A stretch of 64,000 nucleotides of DNA from Noviherbaspirillum autotrophicum (GTDB taxonomy: Bacteria; Pseudomonadota; Gammaproteobacteria; Burkholderiales; Burkholderiaceae_D). The notes beneath the pieces are model-generated. The model searched no databases and was not told the DNA's origin. It worked only from the letters and a program-made list of their open reading frames with translations. Below, piece after piece: positions 50,883-60,661 of the stretch (positions are counted from its first letter, which is position 1; the number at the start of each line of letters is the position of its first letter). Both the position numbers and the translations under genes were made by a program. Where the stretch lies: assembly GCF_000818395.1 (NCBI RefSeq), contig NZ_JWJG01000028.1, forward strand, positions 794,853 through 858,852. Reading direction: 5' to 3'.

Positions 50883-50909
50883 GGGGTGAGCCGTATGACG
50901 TCTCACCCC
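50883..50909 (+). terminator. Hairpin between petC and sspA, probable (partial) terminator
   Basis: GGGGTGAG/CTCACCCC, an 8-bp stem extended by CGT/ACG across a single mismatch, followed by CTTTGTTT. The T run is interrupted, so it may only partly end petABC transcription and let some read into sspA. Confidence 0.6.
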
Positions 50910-50931
50910 CTTTGTTTCTAAGGAACTGCAT

Positions 50932-51543
50932 ATGATGGTTCTCTATTCGGGCACCACTTGCCCATTTTCGCAACGCTGCCGCTTAGTCCTGTTTGAAAAA
51001 GGCATGGACTTCGAGATCCGCGATGTTGATCTGTTCAACAAGCCGGAAGACATTTCGGTAATGAATCCGTATGGACAAGTACCGATCCTAGTCGAGCGCG
51101 ACTTGATTCTGTATGAATCCAATATCATCAATGAATATATTGATGAGCGTTTTCCGCATCCGCAGTTGATGCCGGCTGATCCGCTCATGCGCGCCCGTGC
51201 GCGACTGATGCTCTTTAACTTCGAGAAAGAATTGTTTATCCATGTTCATACACTGGAAAACGATAAATCGAAGGGGGCAGAAAAGCTGCATGAAAAAGCT
51301 CGTGCAGAAATTCGTGATCGCCTGACGACATTGGCGCCCTTGTTCATGAAGAACAAGTACATGCTGGGCGACGAATTTTCGATGCTCGACGTGGCGATTG
51401 CCCCGCTGTTATGGCGCCTGGATCATTATGGAATCGAACTATCCAAGACTGCCGCGCCTCTGATGAAATATGCTGAGCGCATTTTCTCGCGTCCGGCGTA
51501 TATTGAAGCGCTGACGCCGTCCGAAAAGGTTATGCGCCGATAA
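50932..51543 (+). CDS. sspA: Stringent starvation protein A
   Basis: 203 residues in a GST fold: an N-terminal thioredoxin-like domain (MMVLYSGTTCPFSQRCRLVL) and a C-terminal helical domain (SMLDVAIAPLLWRLDHYGI). SspA binds RNA polymerase and acts in starvation and stress regulation. It lies between petABC and sspB, the usual order. Confidence 0.95.
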   Translation: MMVLYSGTTCPFSQRCRLVLFEKGMDFEIRDVDLFNKPEDISVMNPYGQVPILVERDLILYESNIINEYIDERFPHPQLMPADPLMRARARLMLFNFEKELFIHVHTLENDKSKGAEKLHEKARAEIRDRLTTLAPLFMKNKYMLGDEFSMLDVAIAPLLWRLDHYGIELSKTAAPLMKYAERIFSRPAYIEALTPSEKVMRR

Positions 51544-51624
51544 TCGGCAGACTGTGTCCTGTATCCCCGCGTTGTCACGCAATGCATGGATACAGTGACG
51601 TCAACTCCATTCCGGCCAGAAATT

Positions 51625-52107
51625 ATGTCTGAAATCTCGACCAAACCTTATTTGCTGCGCGCCATTTATGAATGGTGTACGGATAATGGGTACACACCTT
51701 ATCTTGCAGCAATGGTGGATACCAATACGCGTGTGCCGCGCGAATTTGTAAAGAATGGGGAGATTGTTCTTAACATCAGCTTCACCGCCACAAGCGGCTT
51801 GAAGATGGAGAACGATTACATTAATTTCCATGCCCGCTTTGGTGGTGTCGCACGCGATATTTCGATCCCAGTAGAAAATGTGGTTGCCATCTACGCGCGC
51901 GAGAATGGCCAGGGAATGGCGTTTGAAGTTTCGCCGTTACCTGCAGGCGATGAATCCGAGGGGGGGAGTGGCGATGCGGCAAAAGGAGCTGCACTAGCCG
52001 CAGCTCCCTCCTCAGAGCAGGAAACGGCCTCATCAACGACCGACCCCGACGACCATGGCGGCCCGTCAAAAAAAGGCGGGCGACCAACGCTAACCCGGAT
52101 CAAATAA
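51625..52107 (+). CDS. sspB: ClpXP protease specificity-enhancing factor SspB
   Basis: 160 residues from ATG 51625 (MSEISTKPYLLRAIYEWCTD); a frame extension to 51586 is not needed. The substrate-binding domain covers about residues 1-110, followed by a disordered Ala/Ser/Gly linker. The C-terminal GGRPTLTRIK resembles the ClpX-binding tail of E. coli SspB. It tethers ssrA-tagged proteins to ClpXP. Confidence 0.95.
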   Translation: MSEISTKPYLLRAIYEWCTDNGYTPYLAAMVDTNTRVPREFVKNGEIVLNISFTATSGLKMENDYINFHARFGGVARDISIPVENVVAIYARENGQGMAFEVSPLPAGDESEGGSGDAAKGAALAAAPSSEQETASSTTDPDDHGGPSKKGGRPTLTRIK

Positions 52108-52133
52108 AGTACAATACGGGTCGTTCAAGTTTT

Positions 52134-52209
<76 letters not shown>

Positions 52210-52212
52210 ATA

Positions 52213-52246
52213 AAAAAACCCGCGGTCTGATGATCGCGGGTTTTTT
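52213..52246 (+). terminator. Intrinsic terminator after tRNA-Thr
   Basis: A 12-bp stem (AAAAAACCCGCG/CGCGGGTTTTTT) with a 10-base loop and trailing T residues, 3 bases after the tRNA. A runs on the other side would allow action on the leftward ubiX strand only poorly placed, so it is assigned to the plus strand. Confidence 0.9.
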
Positions 52247-52292
52247 CTTTCTGATGCCGTAAAAGCGGCGCGTTAGCGGCAACAGCGCGGAA

Positions 52293-52877
52293 TTAGTCTC
52301 CCGTCTTCATCCCGCTCCAGCGCGACGCCAGCACATGCGGGATATCGAACAGGTCCAGCACGCGCCCGACTGTGTGGTCGACCATTTCGGCAATGGTTTG
52401 CGGGCGCTGGTAGAAAGCGGGCAGCGGAGGAAAGACGATGCCGCCCATTTCAGTCACCGCTGTCATGTTGCGCAGGTGCGCCAAGTTCAGCGGCGTTTCG
52501 CGCACCATCAACACCAGGCGCCGTCGCTCCTTCAGAACGACATCCGCCGCGCGTGCGATCAGGTTGTCCGATAAGCCGTGCGCTACTGAAGCGAGCGTTT
52601 TCATCGAGCATGGCGCGATCACCATGCCTGCCGATTGAAACGAGCCGCTCGCTATCGCGGCGCCAATGTCGCGCACATTGTGCACCACCTCGGCCAGCGC
52701 TTCGACCTCTTTGCGGCCCATGTCCAGCTCTTGATGCAGGTTGAGCACGCCGGCGTCGGAGACCATCAGATGCGTTTCGACCTGACCCAGCTCGCGCAAT
52801 ACCTGCAGCAGGCGCACGCCGTACACCGAGCCGGTGGCGCCGGTAATGGCAACGATCAGCCGTTTCGCCGCGGGCAT
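52293..52877 (-). CDS. ubiX: Flavin prenyltransferase UbiX
   Basis: 194 residues from ATG 52877 (MPAAKRLIVAITGATGSVYG); a TTG three codons upstream is less likely. Family motifs are ITGATGSVYG, the IAPCSMKTLASVAHG stretch and VLKERRRLVLMVRETPLN. It makes prenylated FMN for the UbiD decarboxylase in ubiquinone synthesis. It is last in the minus-strand run after grxD. Confidence 0.96.
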   Translation of the reverse strand: MPAAKRLIVAITGATGSVYGVRLLQVLRELGQVETHLMVSDAGVLNLHQELDMGRKEVEALAEVVHNVRDIGAAIASGSFQSAGMVIAPCSMKTLASVAHGLSDNLIARAADVVLKERRRLVLMVRETPLNLAHLRNMTAVTEMGGIVFPPLPAFYQRPQTIAEMVDHTVGRVLDLFDIPHVLASRWSGMKTGD

Positions 52878-52912
52878 GGGATGCAAGAGGGCGGTGGCGA
52901 AATCGGGCTTGC

Positions 52913-53224
52913 TCAGGACTTCAGCAAGTTTTGCAGTTCGCCGGATTCGAACATCTCGCTCATGATGTCGGCGCCGCCGATGAATTCACCCTTCACATAC
53001 AGCTGCGGAATGGTCGGCCAGTTGGAGAATTCCTTGATGCCCTGGCGGACTTCCGCGTCTTCCAGCACATTGACCGTGATGATGTTCTGTATGCCGCAGG
53101 CATTCAGAATCTGCACTGCGCGGCCGGAAAAACCGCATTGCGGAAACTGAGCCGTGCCTTTCATGAACAGCACCACCGGGTTCTGGCTTACGGTTTCTTT
53201 GATCCAATTTTGTACGTCGCTCAT
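52913..53224 (-). CDS. grxD: Monothiol glutaredoxin, Grx4 family
   Basis: 103 residues with the CGFS active site (C30-S33), KGTAQFPQ before it and the glutathione-binding [14 protein letters not shown] region. CGFS glutaredoxins carry and transfer 2Fe-2S clusters, often with BolA proteins; a BolA-type gene is at 33.3 kb. Confidence 0.96.
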   Translation of the reverse strand: MSDVQNWIKETVSQNPVVLFMKGTAQFPQCGFSGRAVQILNACGIQNIITVNVLEDAEVRQGIKEFSNWPTIPQLYVKGEFIGGADIMSEMFESGELQNLLKS

Positions 53225-53401
53225 GGCGTTACCTCTAAAAGTTCACAACGCGTTCATTATAGGGAAAAGCGGGCAGGGGTGCCGCCCTCTGCTGCCAAAT
53301 ATTGCAGCCGAATGCATGTTAAAAAGGAAAGCGAAAGTCCATGAGGGGAAAGGTGCGGTCACCGGCACCGTTCCTCTCGAATGGCAAAAAACAAGTCCGC
53401 G

Positions 53402-55747
53402 CTAGCCCTTGAGTTTCGCAAACGCTGCTGCCATCGCGTTGTTCGCCGCCGGTTGGCGCGCTTGCTGCTGATGCTGCGTCATCCGGCGCGCATCGTTGCG
53501 ATCAGCGCGCTGTTCGGGGCGAGCGCCTGCCGGCGGCGGCGTATCGGACAGGCGCATCGTGAGCGCGATGCGGCGACGCTTTTCATCGACTTCCAGCACC
53601 TTGACCTTGACCACCTGTCCGGCCTTGACGACGCTATGCGGGTCGCGCACGAAAGTGTTGGACAGCGCGGAAATATGCACCAGCCCATCCTGGTGCACCC
53701 CGATGTCGACAAACGCGCCGAAGGCGGCGACATTGGTGACCACGCCTTCCAGGATCATGTCCGGGCGCAGGTCCTTGATGTCTTCCACGCCTTCCTTGAA
53801 GGTCGCGGTCGTGAACTCCGGACGCGGATCGCGGCCCGGTTTTTCCAGTTCCTTGATGATGTCGGTGATGGTCGGCACGCCGAACCGGTCGTCAGCATAT
53901 TTCGCCGGATTGAGCGACTTCAATGCCTTGCCGTCGCCAATCACGCTCTTCACATCCTTCTTGATGTCGGCCAGGATTTTTTCGACGACCGGATACGACT
54001 CCGGGTGCACGGCGGACGCATCGAGCGGATTGTCGCCATTCATGATGCGCAAAAAGCCGGCGGCCTGTTCGAACGTCTTGTCACCTAGGCGCGGCACCGC
54101 ACGCAGCTCGGCGCGCGACTTGAACATGCCTTTCATGTCACGGTAGTTGATGATGCTTTGCGCCACGCTCGAACTCAGGCCCGACACGCGCGCCAGCAGC
54201 GGTGCGGAAGCGGTATTGACGTCGACGCCGACGGCATTCACGCAATCCTCGACCACCGCGTCGAGCGAGCGCGCCAGCTGCGTCTGGCCCACGTCGTGCT
54301 GGTACTGGCCGACGCCGATCGACTTCGGATCGATCTTCACCAGTTCGGCCAGCGGATCCTGCAGGCGTCGTGCGATCGATACCGCGCCGCGCAGCGACAC
54401 GTCCAGCTCCGGCAGCTCGCGCGAGGCGTATTCGGAGGCGGAATAGACCGAGGCCCCGGCTTCCGACACGACGATCTTGGTGAGCTTGAGTTCCGGATGC
54501 TGCTTGATCAGGTCCTGCGCCAGCTTGTCCGTTTCGCGCGACGCTGTGCCGTTGCCAATCGAGATGAGGGCAACGTTATGCTTGGCCGCCAGCAGCGCCA
54601 GCGTATGGATCGATCCATGCCAGTCGTTGCGCGGCTGGTGCGGGTAGATCGTCGCGGTATCGACCACCTTGCCGGTTGCGTCCACCACCGCCACCTTGAC
54701 GCCGGTACGCAGGCCAGGATCGAGGCCCATGGTGGCGCGCGGACCGGCGGGAGCCGCAAGCAGCAGGTCCTTCAAATTGCGCGCAAAGACATTGATCGCT
54801 TCGGCCTCGGCGCGCTCGCGCAGGCTTGTCATCAGCTCGGTTTCGAGGTGCATGAACACCTTCACGCGCCACGCCCAGCGCACCGTATCCGCCAGCCATT
54901 TGTCCGCCGGGCGGCCCCGATTGGCGATGCCGAAGCGCGCGGCGATGCGGCCTTCGCACGGATTGTGCGGCGCATCCCATTTCGGCTTTTCTTCTTCGCT
55001 GTCCAGGCGCAGCGATACCGTCAGCACTTCCTCGCGGCGGCCGCGGAACAGAGCGAGCGCGCGATGCGACGGAATGGTGCCGATAGTTTCCGAGTAATCG
55101 AAGTAGTCGGCGAACTTCGCGCCCGCATCTTCCTTGCCTTCCACGACCTTCGACTCGACCACGCCGTGCTCGGTCAGGAATTCGCGCAGGGCTTGCAGCA
55201 GCGTGGCGTCTTCGGCGAAGCGTTCCATCAGGATCTGGCGCGCGCCATCGAGCGCGGCCTTGGCGTCGGGTACGCCCGGATTGTCGCCGTTGGTGGTGGT
55301 GAAGGCTGGCTTCAGGTATTTGGCCGCTTCTTCCTCGGGATTGAGCGACGGGTTCGCCAGCAGCGCGTCGGCCAGCTCGGTAAGTCCTGCTTCGGCCGCG
55401 ATCTGCGCCTTGGTGCGGCGCTTCGGCTTGTAAGGCAGATACAGGTCTTCCAGCCGGGTCTTGTCCTCGGCATGCACGATCGTATCGAGCAGTTCCGGCG
55501 TCATCTTGCCTTGTTCCTCGATCGACGCAATGATCGCGGCGCGCCGGTCTTCCAGCTCGCGCAGATAGCGCAGCCGCTCTTCCAGCAGGCGCAACTGGAT
55601 ATCGTCCAGTCCACCGGTGGCTTCCTTGCGGTAGCGCGCAATAAACGGCACCGTGGCGCCTTCATCCAGCAGGGCGACGGCGGCGGCGACTTGCGCCGGC
55701 TTGGCGGCAAGTTCAACGGCAAGGCGTTGTTCGATTGATGGCAGCAT
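53402..55747 (-). CDS. tex: RNA-binding transcriptional accessory protein Tex
   Basis: 781 residues: Tex N-terminal helical region (about 1-190), YqgF-like domain (about 325-450, beginning [17 protein letters not shown]), helix-hairpin-helix motifs (about 490-560; [20 protein letters not shown]) and a C-terminal S1 RNA-binding domain (about 645-720; [20 protein letters not shown]). The tail is Arg/Gln-rich. It binds nucleic acids and influences transcription and ribosome-associated processes. It lies between prmC and grxD on the same strand, with 95- and 177-base gaps. Confidence 0.96.
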   Translation of the reverse strand: MLPSIEQRLAVELAAKPAQVAAAVALLDEGATVPFIARYRKEATGGLDDIQLRLLEERLRYLRELEDRRAAIIASIEEQGKMTPELLDTIVHAEDKTRLEDLYLPYKPKRRTKAQIAAEAGLTELADALLANPSLNPEEEAAKYLKPAFTTTNGDNPGVPDAKAALDGARQILMERFAEDATLLQALREFLTEHGVVESKVVEGKEDAGAKFADYFDYSETIGTIPSHRALALFRGRREEVLTVSLRLDSEEEKPKWDAPHNPCEGRIAARFGIANRGRPADKWLADTVRWAWRVKVFMHLETELMTSLRERAEAEAINVFARNLKDLLLAAPAGPRATMGLDPGLRTGVKVAVVDATGKVVDTATIYPHQPRNDWHGSIHTLALLAAKHNVALISIGNGTASRETDKLAQDLIKQHPELKLTKIVVSEAGASVYSASEYASRELPELDVSLRGAVSIARRLQDPLAELVKIDPKSIGVGQYQHDVGQTQLARSLDAVVEDCVNAVGVDVNTASAPLLARVSGLSSSVAQSIINYRDMKGMFKSRAELRAVPRLGDKTFEQAAGFLRIMNGDNPLDASAVHPESYPVVEKILADIKKDVKSVIGDGKALKSLNPAKYADDRFGVPTITDIIKELEKPGRDPRPEFTTATFKEGVEDIKDLRPDMILEGVVTNVAAFGAFVDIGVHQDGLVHISALSNTFVRDPHSVVKAGQVVKVKVLEVDEKRRRIALTMRLSDTPPPAGARPEQRADRNDARRMTQHQQQARQPAANNAMAAAFAKLKG

Positions 55748-55842
55748 GAGAAATCGGAATGAAGAAAATCAAGCGGATGATGATACGCAATTTATGCGAA
55801 AGCGTCAGTCTTGACAGGGCTGAAAACGGTTGTGCGCGGGTG

Positions 55843-56694
55843 TTACCGGCGGCCGCCGCTGACGCGGTCGATTCCTGCCAGGTCTTTCCAGCTTTGTACT
55901 TCCTGAAAGCCTTGCGCCGCGAGCAGGTCGCGCACCGCAGGCGCCTGGTCGTAGCCATGCTCCATCAGCAGCCAGCCGCCGGGAGCCAGGTGATGCGGCG
56001 CGCCGCCAACGATTTGGCGCAGCGCCGACAACCCGTCCGCATGATCCGTGAGCGCGCCCACCGGCTCGAAACGCAAATCGCCTTGCGACAAATGCGGATC
56101 GCCCGCGACGATGTAGGGGGGATTGGAGACGATGATGTCGAACTGTCGGCTACTGACGGCGCCGTACCAATCGCTTTGCAGGAATTCGACATTCACGCCA
56201 TGGCGTGCCGCGTTGCGCCGGGCGACGGCAAGCGCCGCGGCGCTGCTGTCGATCGCGCTGACTGCAGCGCCCGGCAGAGAATTGGCGATGGCGATGGCAA
56301 TCGCGCCAGATCCGGTGCCCAGGTCGAGTACGCGTGCGCCGTTGGCGGCATTTTCAAGCGCCAACTCCACCAGCAATTCGGTCTCCGGGCGCGGGATCAG
56401 CACGTCCGGTGTGGTGTAGAGCATCAGACCGTAGAACTCGCGCTCGCCCACGATGTAGGCGATCGGCTCGCCGTCGAGCCGGCGCTGAAACAGCGCCGAT
56501 GCCAGCGTGCATTCATCGGCGCCAAGCACGCGCTGCGATTGCGTAATGAGCTGCACGCGCGTCAGTCGCAGCGCGTGGCCCAGCAGGATGCGCGCGTCGA
56601 GTGCGGCAAGCGGCGCGCTGCGCAGCGCGTCGGCAATCGTGCTGCCGGGCGCAAGCATGAAGGAGCGGGACGGATGGGGCATCGTGTCCGTCAT
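55843..56694 (-). CDS. prmC: Peptide chain release factor N5-glutamine methyltransferase PrmC
   Basis: 283 residues from ATG 56694 (MTDTMPHPSRSFML); a second ATG four codons later (56682) is equally possible, and the long upstream extension overlaps dsbB and is rejected. Catalytic NPPY (SNPPYIVAG) and the AdoMet motif LDLGTGSGAIAIA are present. It methylates the GGQ glutamine of release factors, matching the prfA gene upstream. Confidence 0.94.
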   Translation of the reverse strand: MTDTMPHPSRSFMLAPGSTIADALRSAPLAALDARILLGHALRLTRVQLITQSQRVLGADECTLASALFQRRLDGEPIAYIVGEREFYGLMLYTTPDVLIPRPETELLVELALENAANGARVLDLGTGSGAIAIAIANSLPGAAVSAIDSSAAALAVARRNAARHGVNVEFLQSDWYGAVSSRQFDIIVSNPPYIVAGDPHLSQGDLRFEPVGALTDHADGLSALRQIVGGAPHHLAPGGWLLMEHGYDQAPAVRDLLAAQGFQEVQSWKDLAGIDRVSGGRR

Positions 56695-56708
56695 GATAAG
56701 GGGGCGAT

Positions 56709-57185
56709 TCAGCGGCTTTGCCGCAGCGCTGCCCAGATCAGGACCAGCGCGAAGATTGAGAACCAGATCAGCGACCAGTTCGGCGTCTGCAGGCCGAGAA
56801 TGGGGGCGTACTCGGTGCTGCACAGGCCGTCGGCCTTGAACACGTACGGCAGCAGCTCGGCGGTAGGAATCTTGTTCAGCGAGGTTTCCAGTGGATCGAT
56901 GCCGCAGGAGACGCTGGGATGCGCTTTTACCCACAGGTGCCAGCTTGCCACGCCCACGCCGGACAGGGCGACCAGCGCGCCCAGCGCCGCGCCGAGGCGG
57001 GTCAAGGCGCGTGGCAGCGCCGCGAAAATGAAACACACCAGCGCCAGGCCGACAAAGATATAGCGCTGAATCACGCACAGCGGGCAGGGCAGCATGTTTT
57101 TGACATGCTGCAGGTAGAGCGCAAAGCCGACCAGCGAAAGCGCAATGATGCCGGCAGCCAGTAACACGGGTTTGGAGGTTTTCAT
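56709..57185 (-). CDS. dsbB: Disulfide bond formation protein DsbB
   Basis: 158 residues from ATG 57185 with CAGGAAAA upstream. Four membrane helices; the two redox pairs are C34-C37 (CPLC) and C94/C122 (SCGIDPLE and DGLCSTE). DsbB passes electrons from DsbA to quinone. It lies between prfA and prmC, an unusual place, with only 14 bases to prmC. A DsbC-like gene starts at 63.6 kb. Confidence 0.94.
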   Translation of the reverse strand: MKTSKPVLLAAGIIALSLVGFALYLQHVKNMLPCPLCVIQRYIFVGLALVCFIFAALPRALTRLGAALGALVALSGVGVASWHLWVKAHPSVSCGIDPLETSLNKIPTAELLPYVFKADGLCSTEYAPILGLQTPNWSLIWFSIFALVLIWAALRQSR

Positions 57186-57262
57186 TTTTTCCTGGTGGTG
57201 ATGGAGCATGGCCTTGGAGTCAGTCCCGCAAGAAATAGTTCCCTTTTTGCAATGGCCGCAGC

Positions 57263-58345
57263 TTACGCCTCTTCGCCCAGCTGCGCCAGCAACTCGGCCT
57301 GGTGTTCCGCCACCAGCGCGCTGGTCAGTTCTTCCAGGTCGCCGTCCATGATGAAATCGAGCTTATACAACGTTAAATTGATGCGGTGATCGGTCATGCG
57401 CCCCTGCGGATAATTATAGGTGCGGATGCGTTCGCTGCGGTCGCCCGAGCCGATCAGCGACTTGCGTGTCGCCGCTTCCTTGGCCTGTTGCTCGCGCAGC
57501 TGCATGTCCTTGATGCGCGCGGCCAGCACTTTCAGGGCGGACGCCTTGTTCTTGTGCTGGCTGCGGTCGTCCTGGCATTCGACTACGAGGCCGGTCGGGA
57601 TGTGGGTGATGCGCACTGCCGAGTCAGTCTTGTTGATGTGTTGGCCGCCCGCGCCGGAGGCGCGGAAGGTATCGATGCGGATATCGGCCGGATTGATGTC
57701 GACATCTTCGACTTCGTCTGCTTCGGGCATCACCGCCACCGTGCAGGCCGAGGTATGGATGCGGCCCTGGGTTTCGGTGGCCGGCACGCGTTGCACGCGG
57801 TGGCCGCCGGATTCGAACTTCAGTTTCGAATAGGCGCCGAAGCCGATGATGCGCACGATGACTTCCTTGTAGCCGCCGATTTCCGACGGCGACTCCGACA
57901 CCATCTCGACCTGCCAGCGGTTGCGTTCGGCATAGCGGGTGTACATGCGCAACAGGTCGCCGGCGAACAGCGCCGCTTCGTCGCCGCCGGTGCCGGCGCG
58001 GATTTCGAGGTAGATGTTGCGCTCGTCGTTCGGGTCTTTTGGCAGCAGCATCTTTTGCAGGTCGAGTTCAAGCTGCTCGATGCGCGCCTTGGCATTCGTG
58101 ATTTCTTCCTGCGCCAGTTCCTTCATGTCCGGGTCGTACAGCATGTCCTGCGCTGCCTTGATGTCTTCGCCGGCCTTCACGTAGTCCTGGTACAGGGCGA
58201 CGAGCGGGCCGAGTTCCGCGTGTTCGCGCGTGAGCTTGCGATACTGCTCCATGTCGGCGGTAATGCCCTCCTGCATCAGCAGGTTATTCACTTCTTCCAG
58301 CCGTTCGGTAAGCTGGTCGAGTTTTGCAAGCATTGAAGGTTTCAT
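57263..58345 (-). CDS. prfA: Peptide chain release factor 1
   Basis: 360 residues from ATG 58345 ([16 protein letters not shown]), matching the family length. The stop-codon-reading PAT motif is at 188-190 and the GGQ motif at 233-235 ([15 protein letters not shown]). It releases peptides at UAA and UAG. The upstream in-frame extension to 58507 overlaps hemA and lacks RF1 character. Confidence 0.97.
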   Translation of the reverse strand: MKPSMLAKLDQLTERLEEVNNLLMQEGITADMEQYRKLTREHAELGPLVALYQDYVKAGEDIKAAQDMLYDPDMKELAQEEITNAKARIEQLELDLQKMLLPKDPNDERNIYLEIRAGTGGDEAALFAGDLLRMYTRYAERNRWQVEMVSESPSEIGGYKEVIVRIIGFGAYSKLKFESGGHRVQRVPATETQGRIHTSACTVAVMPEADEVEDVDINPADIRIDTFRASGAGGQHINKTDSAVRITHIPTGLVVECQDDRSQHKNKASALKVLAARIKDMQLREQQAKEAATRKSLIGSGDRSERIRTYNYPQGRMTDHRINLTLYKLDFIMDGDLEELTSALVAEHQAELLAQLGEEA

Positions 58346-58439
58346 ATCGTTCCGAGGGGTGAGATCGTGGCGGGGTGAAGCGCGGCGTGGAACCGCCGCA
58401 ACTGCCAGTGCCTCCGCTACGGGAAGCGTGAGAAGGGCG

Positions 58440-59729
58440 CTAGCGCTTGGTGCGGAACAGTTGCGGCAACAAGGCCGCGAGGCGCGCGCGTTCATCGCCT
58501 TGCGCATTGTGCAGGGCTTGTTGCGGACCGTGCAGGAACTTGGCGGTAAGGCCTTTCGACAGGGCGTCCAGCACGACGTCGATGTCTTCGCCTTTGGCGA
58601 GCAGTTTCTTTGCGCGTTCCAGTTCGGCCATGCGGATGGCCTCGCTGGTTTCGCGCAAGTCCTGGATCACCGGCACCACGGCGCGGCTGTCGATCCAGTG
58701 CATGAAGGATTGCACGCGTGTTTCGATGATCGCTTCGGCTTGCGCGACTGCCGCCTGGCGGTTTTCCAGGCCGGTCTGCACCGCCGCGCCCAAGTCGTCA
58801 ACGGTGTACAAGAAGACGTCGTCAAGCCGGCCGACTTCCGATTCGATATCGCGCGGTACGGCGATGTCGACCATGAACATGGGCTTGTGGCGGCGCGCCT
58901 TGATGGCACGCTCGACCATGCCCAGGCCGATAATCGGCAGAGAAGATGCCGTGCAGGAGACCACGATGTCGTATTTCGCCAGCTGGTCCGGCAGCTCCGC
59001 CAGCCGGATTGCCTGGCCGTTGAAGCGATGGGCCAGCGCCTCGCCGCGCTCGAGCGTGCGGTTGGCGATGGTCAGTGTCTTCGGATTTTGCGCCGCGAAG
59101 TGGGTGGCGCACAGCTCGATCATTTCGCCCGCGCCGATGAACAGCACGTTCTGCTGCGAGATCTTGTCGAAAATGCGTTGCGACAGTCGCACGGCTGCCG
59201 CCGCCATCGACACGCTGTGCGCGCCGATTTCGGTCGTGGTGCGCACCTCTTTCGCGACGGCGAAGGTGCGCTGGAACATCTGGTGCAGATAAGTGCCCAG
59301 CCCGCCGGCGGCTTCCGCGTGACGCACCGCATCCTTCATCTGGCCGAGGATCTGTGGCTCGCCCAGCACCATGGAATCGAGGCCGGACGCGACGCGGAAT
59401 GCGTGGCGCACCGCGTTTTCCTGCGGCAGCGTGTACAAATAAGGGCGCAGTTCTGCGTACGGCAGACTGTGATATTGCGCGAGGAAGTGCGCAGTGGAGT
59501 CGATTGCCGCCTCGACGCCGCCGGGAATATGGTTGGCGGCATACAATTCGGTGCGGTTGCAGGTCGATAGAATCGCAGCTTCATCGCTGGAGGCGCTGGA
59601 GGCGCCGCGGCTGAACCAGGCACGGGCCGACGCCACCGCTTGACCAATCTGGTCTGCGGGGAAGGCCACCTTTTCGCGCAGCGAAACAGGCGCAGTGGTG
59701 TGGTTGAGGCCAACGGCTAGGAGCTGCAT
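58440..59729 (-). CDS. hemA: Glutamyl-tRNA reductase
   Basis: 429 residues: catalytic C57 in [10 protein letters not shown], the NADP-binding [10 protein letters not shown] region near 180 and the dimerisation domain at the C-terminus. It makes glutamate-1-semialdehyde, the first step of the C5 haem pathway. The prfA gene follows 94 bases later as in many proteobacteria. Confidence 0.97.
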   Translation of the reverse strand: MQLLAVGLNHTTAPVSLREKVAFPADQIGQAVASARAWFSRGASSASSDEAAILSTCNRTELYAANHIPGGVEAAIDSTAHFLAQYHSLPYAELRPYLYTLPQENAVRHAFRVASGLDSMVLGEPQILGQMKDAVRHAEAAGGLGTYLHQMFQRTFAVAKEVRTTTEIGAHSVSMAAAAVRLSQRIFDKISQQNVLFIGAGEMIELCATHFAAQNPKTLTIANRTLERGEALAHRFNGQAIRLAELPDQLAKYDIVVSCTASSLPIIGLGMVERAIKARRHKPMFMVDIAVPRDIESEVGRLDDVFLYTVDDLGAAVQTGLENRQAAVAQAEAIIETRVQSFMHWIDSRAVVPVIQDLRETSEAIRMAELERAKKLLAKGEDIDVVLDALSKGLTAKFLHGPQQALHNAQGDERARLAALLPQLFRTKR

Positions 59730-59764
59730 TCGGATATCGATTTATTCCCGGATTTCAGCGCAAT

Positions 59765-59770
59765 ATTATA
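59765..59770 (-). promoter_or_regulatory. Candidate -10 box of hemA
   Basis: A perfect TATAAT on the minus strand, ending 35 bases before the hemA ATG. The -35 side (TTATGC at a spacing of 16) is weak. Confidence 0.5.
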
Positions 59771-59875
59771 CGCTTGTTGCTGAAAGGCATAAGCAGGGTG
59801 TTGCCATTGCCAAAACAGCATGACACGCATTTCCGCCTGCGTGCGAATGCTTCGAGTGTGTTCCGCGCAACAGGT

Positions 59876-60562
59876 TCACCTGGCCAATTGTTCCAGCCGA
59901 TATCCGAAGCTGTAGACGGGGGCCAGCCGGAAGCCGTTTTCCGGACGCAAACCCAGCTTGTTGCGGATGCGGGATACATGCGTGTCCATGGTGCGTGATG
60001 GTACGTCGGCTTCGCGTGACCAGACGTTTTCCTGAATATAGGCGCGCGACAGCGGGCGTCCCAGATTGCGGAAAAACAGCAGTGCAAGTGCGAATTCTTT
60101 CTGCGTCACATCGAGCGGTACGTCGTTGAGCGCCAGGCGGCATGTGTTTGCATCGAATGCGAAGTTGCCGAAACGGACAGTCACATCAGCTTGCCGCTGC
60201 GGGTAGGCGCGCTTGAGCAATGTCTGCACGCGCATGACCAGTTCGCCGCGGCGCAGCGGCTTTACCTGATAATCGGTGGCGCCGGCGGCCAGCGCGGCGA
60301 GCAGACCGTCTTCATCGGCTCGCCCGACGAGCAGCAAGATCGGCAGGGCGGGGCGGCTGCCGTGTATTGCACGTACCACATCCGGCGTCGAGGAAGGATG
60401 CGCTTGCCAGTCGATGATCAGCAGATCTGCGTCCTCAGGCAGCACCGGGGCGAGCCCTTTCACGCCGCTGGCATGCAACGTACAGGCATGCCCTCCCGAC
60501 GCCAGTGCCTGGTGTACCAGTTCTGCTTGCTCGGGGGTATTGTCAATGACAGCAATTCTCAT
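59876..60562 (-). CDS. OmpR/PhoB-family response regulator with atypical receiver
   Basis: 228 residues from ATG 60562 (MRIAVIDNTPEQAEL). The receiver keeps the phospho-acceptor position D51 (LIIDWQ) and K101 (QVKPL) but has N8 where a second acidic residue is usual and V79 where Thr/Ser is usual. The C-terminal winged helix (about 130-228; FALALLFFRNLGRPLSRAYI, RTMDTHVSRIRNKLGL) looks intact. No kinase gene is adjacent. It may be phosphorylation-independent or respond differently (inference). It is divergent from the gene at 60662. Confidence 0.88.
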   Translation of the reverse strand: MRIAVIDNTPEQAELVHQALASGGHACTLHASGVKGLAPVLPEDADLLIIDWQAHPSSTPDVVRAIHGSRPALPILLLVGRADEDGLLAALAAGATDYQVKPLRRGELVMRVQTLLKRAYPQRQADVTVRFGNFAFDANTCRLALNDVPLDVTQKEFALALLFFRNLGRPLSRAYIQENVWSREADVPSRTMDTHVSRIRNKLGLRPENGFRLAPVYSFGYRLEQLAR

Positions 60563-60661
60563 GGTGCATTTCAATCCATAGGCGTGGCCGATTTTCGGCA
60601 TATTATCGCCGCGCCGGCGCTACAATCGGTATTGTCTGAACAGTCACACTGCCTGGTGGCC

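Noticed and set aside
54158-55738. 526-codon ORF antisense to tex
   Set aside because: A low-complexity Arg/His/Gln-rich product caused by the GC-rich tex sequence; tex itself has complete domains.
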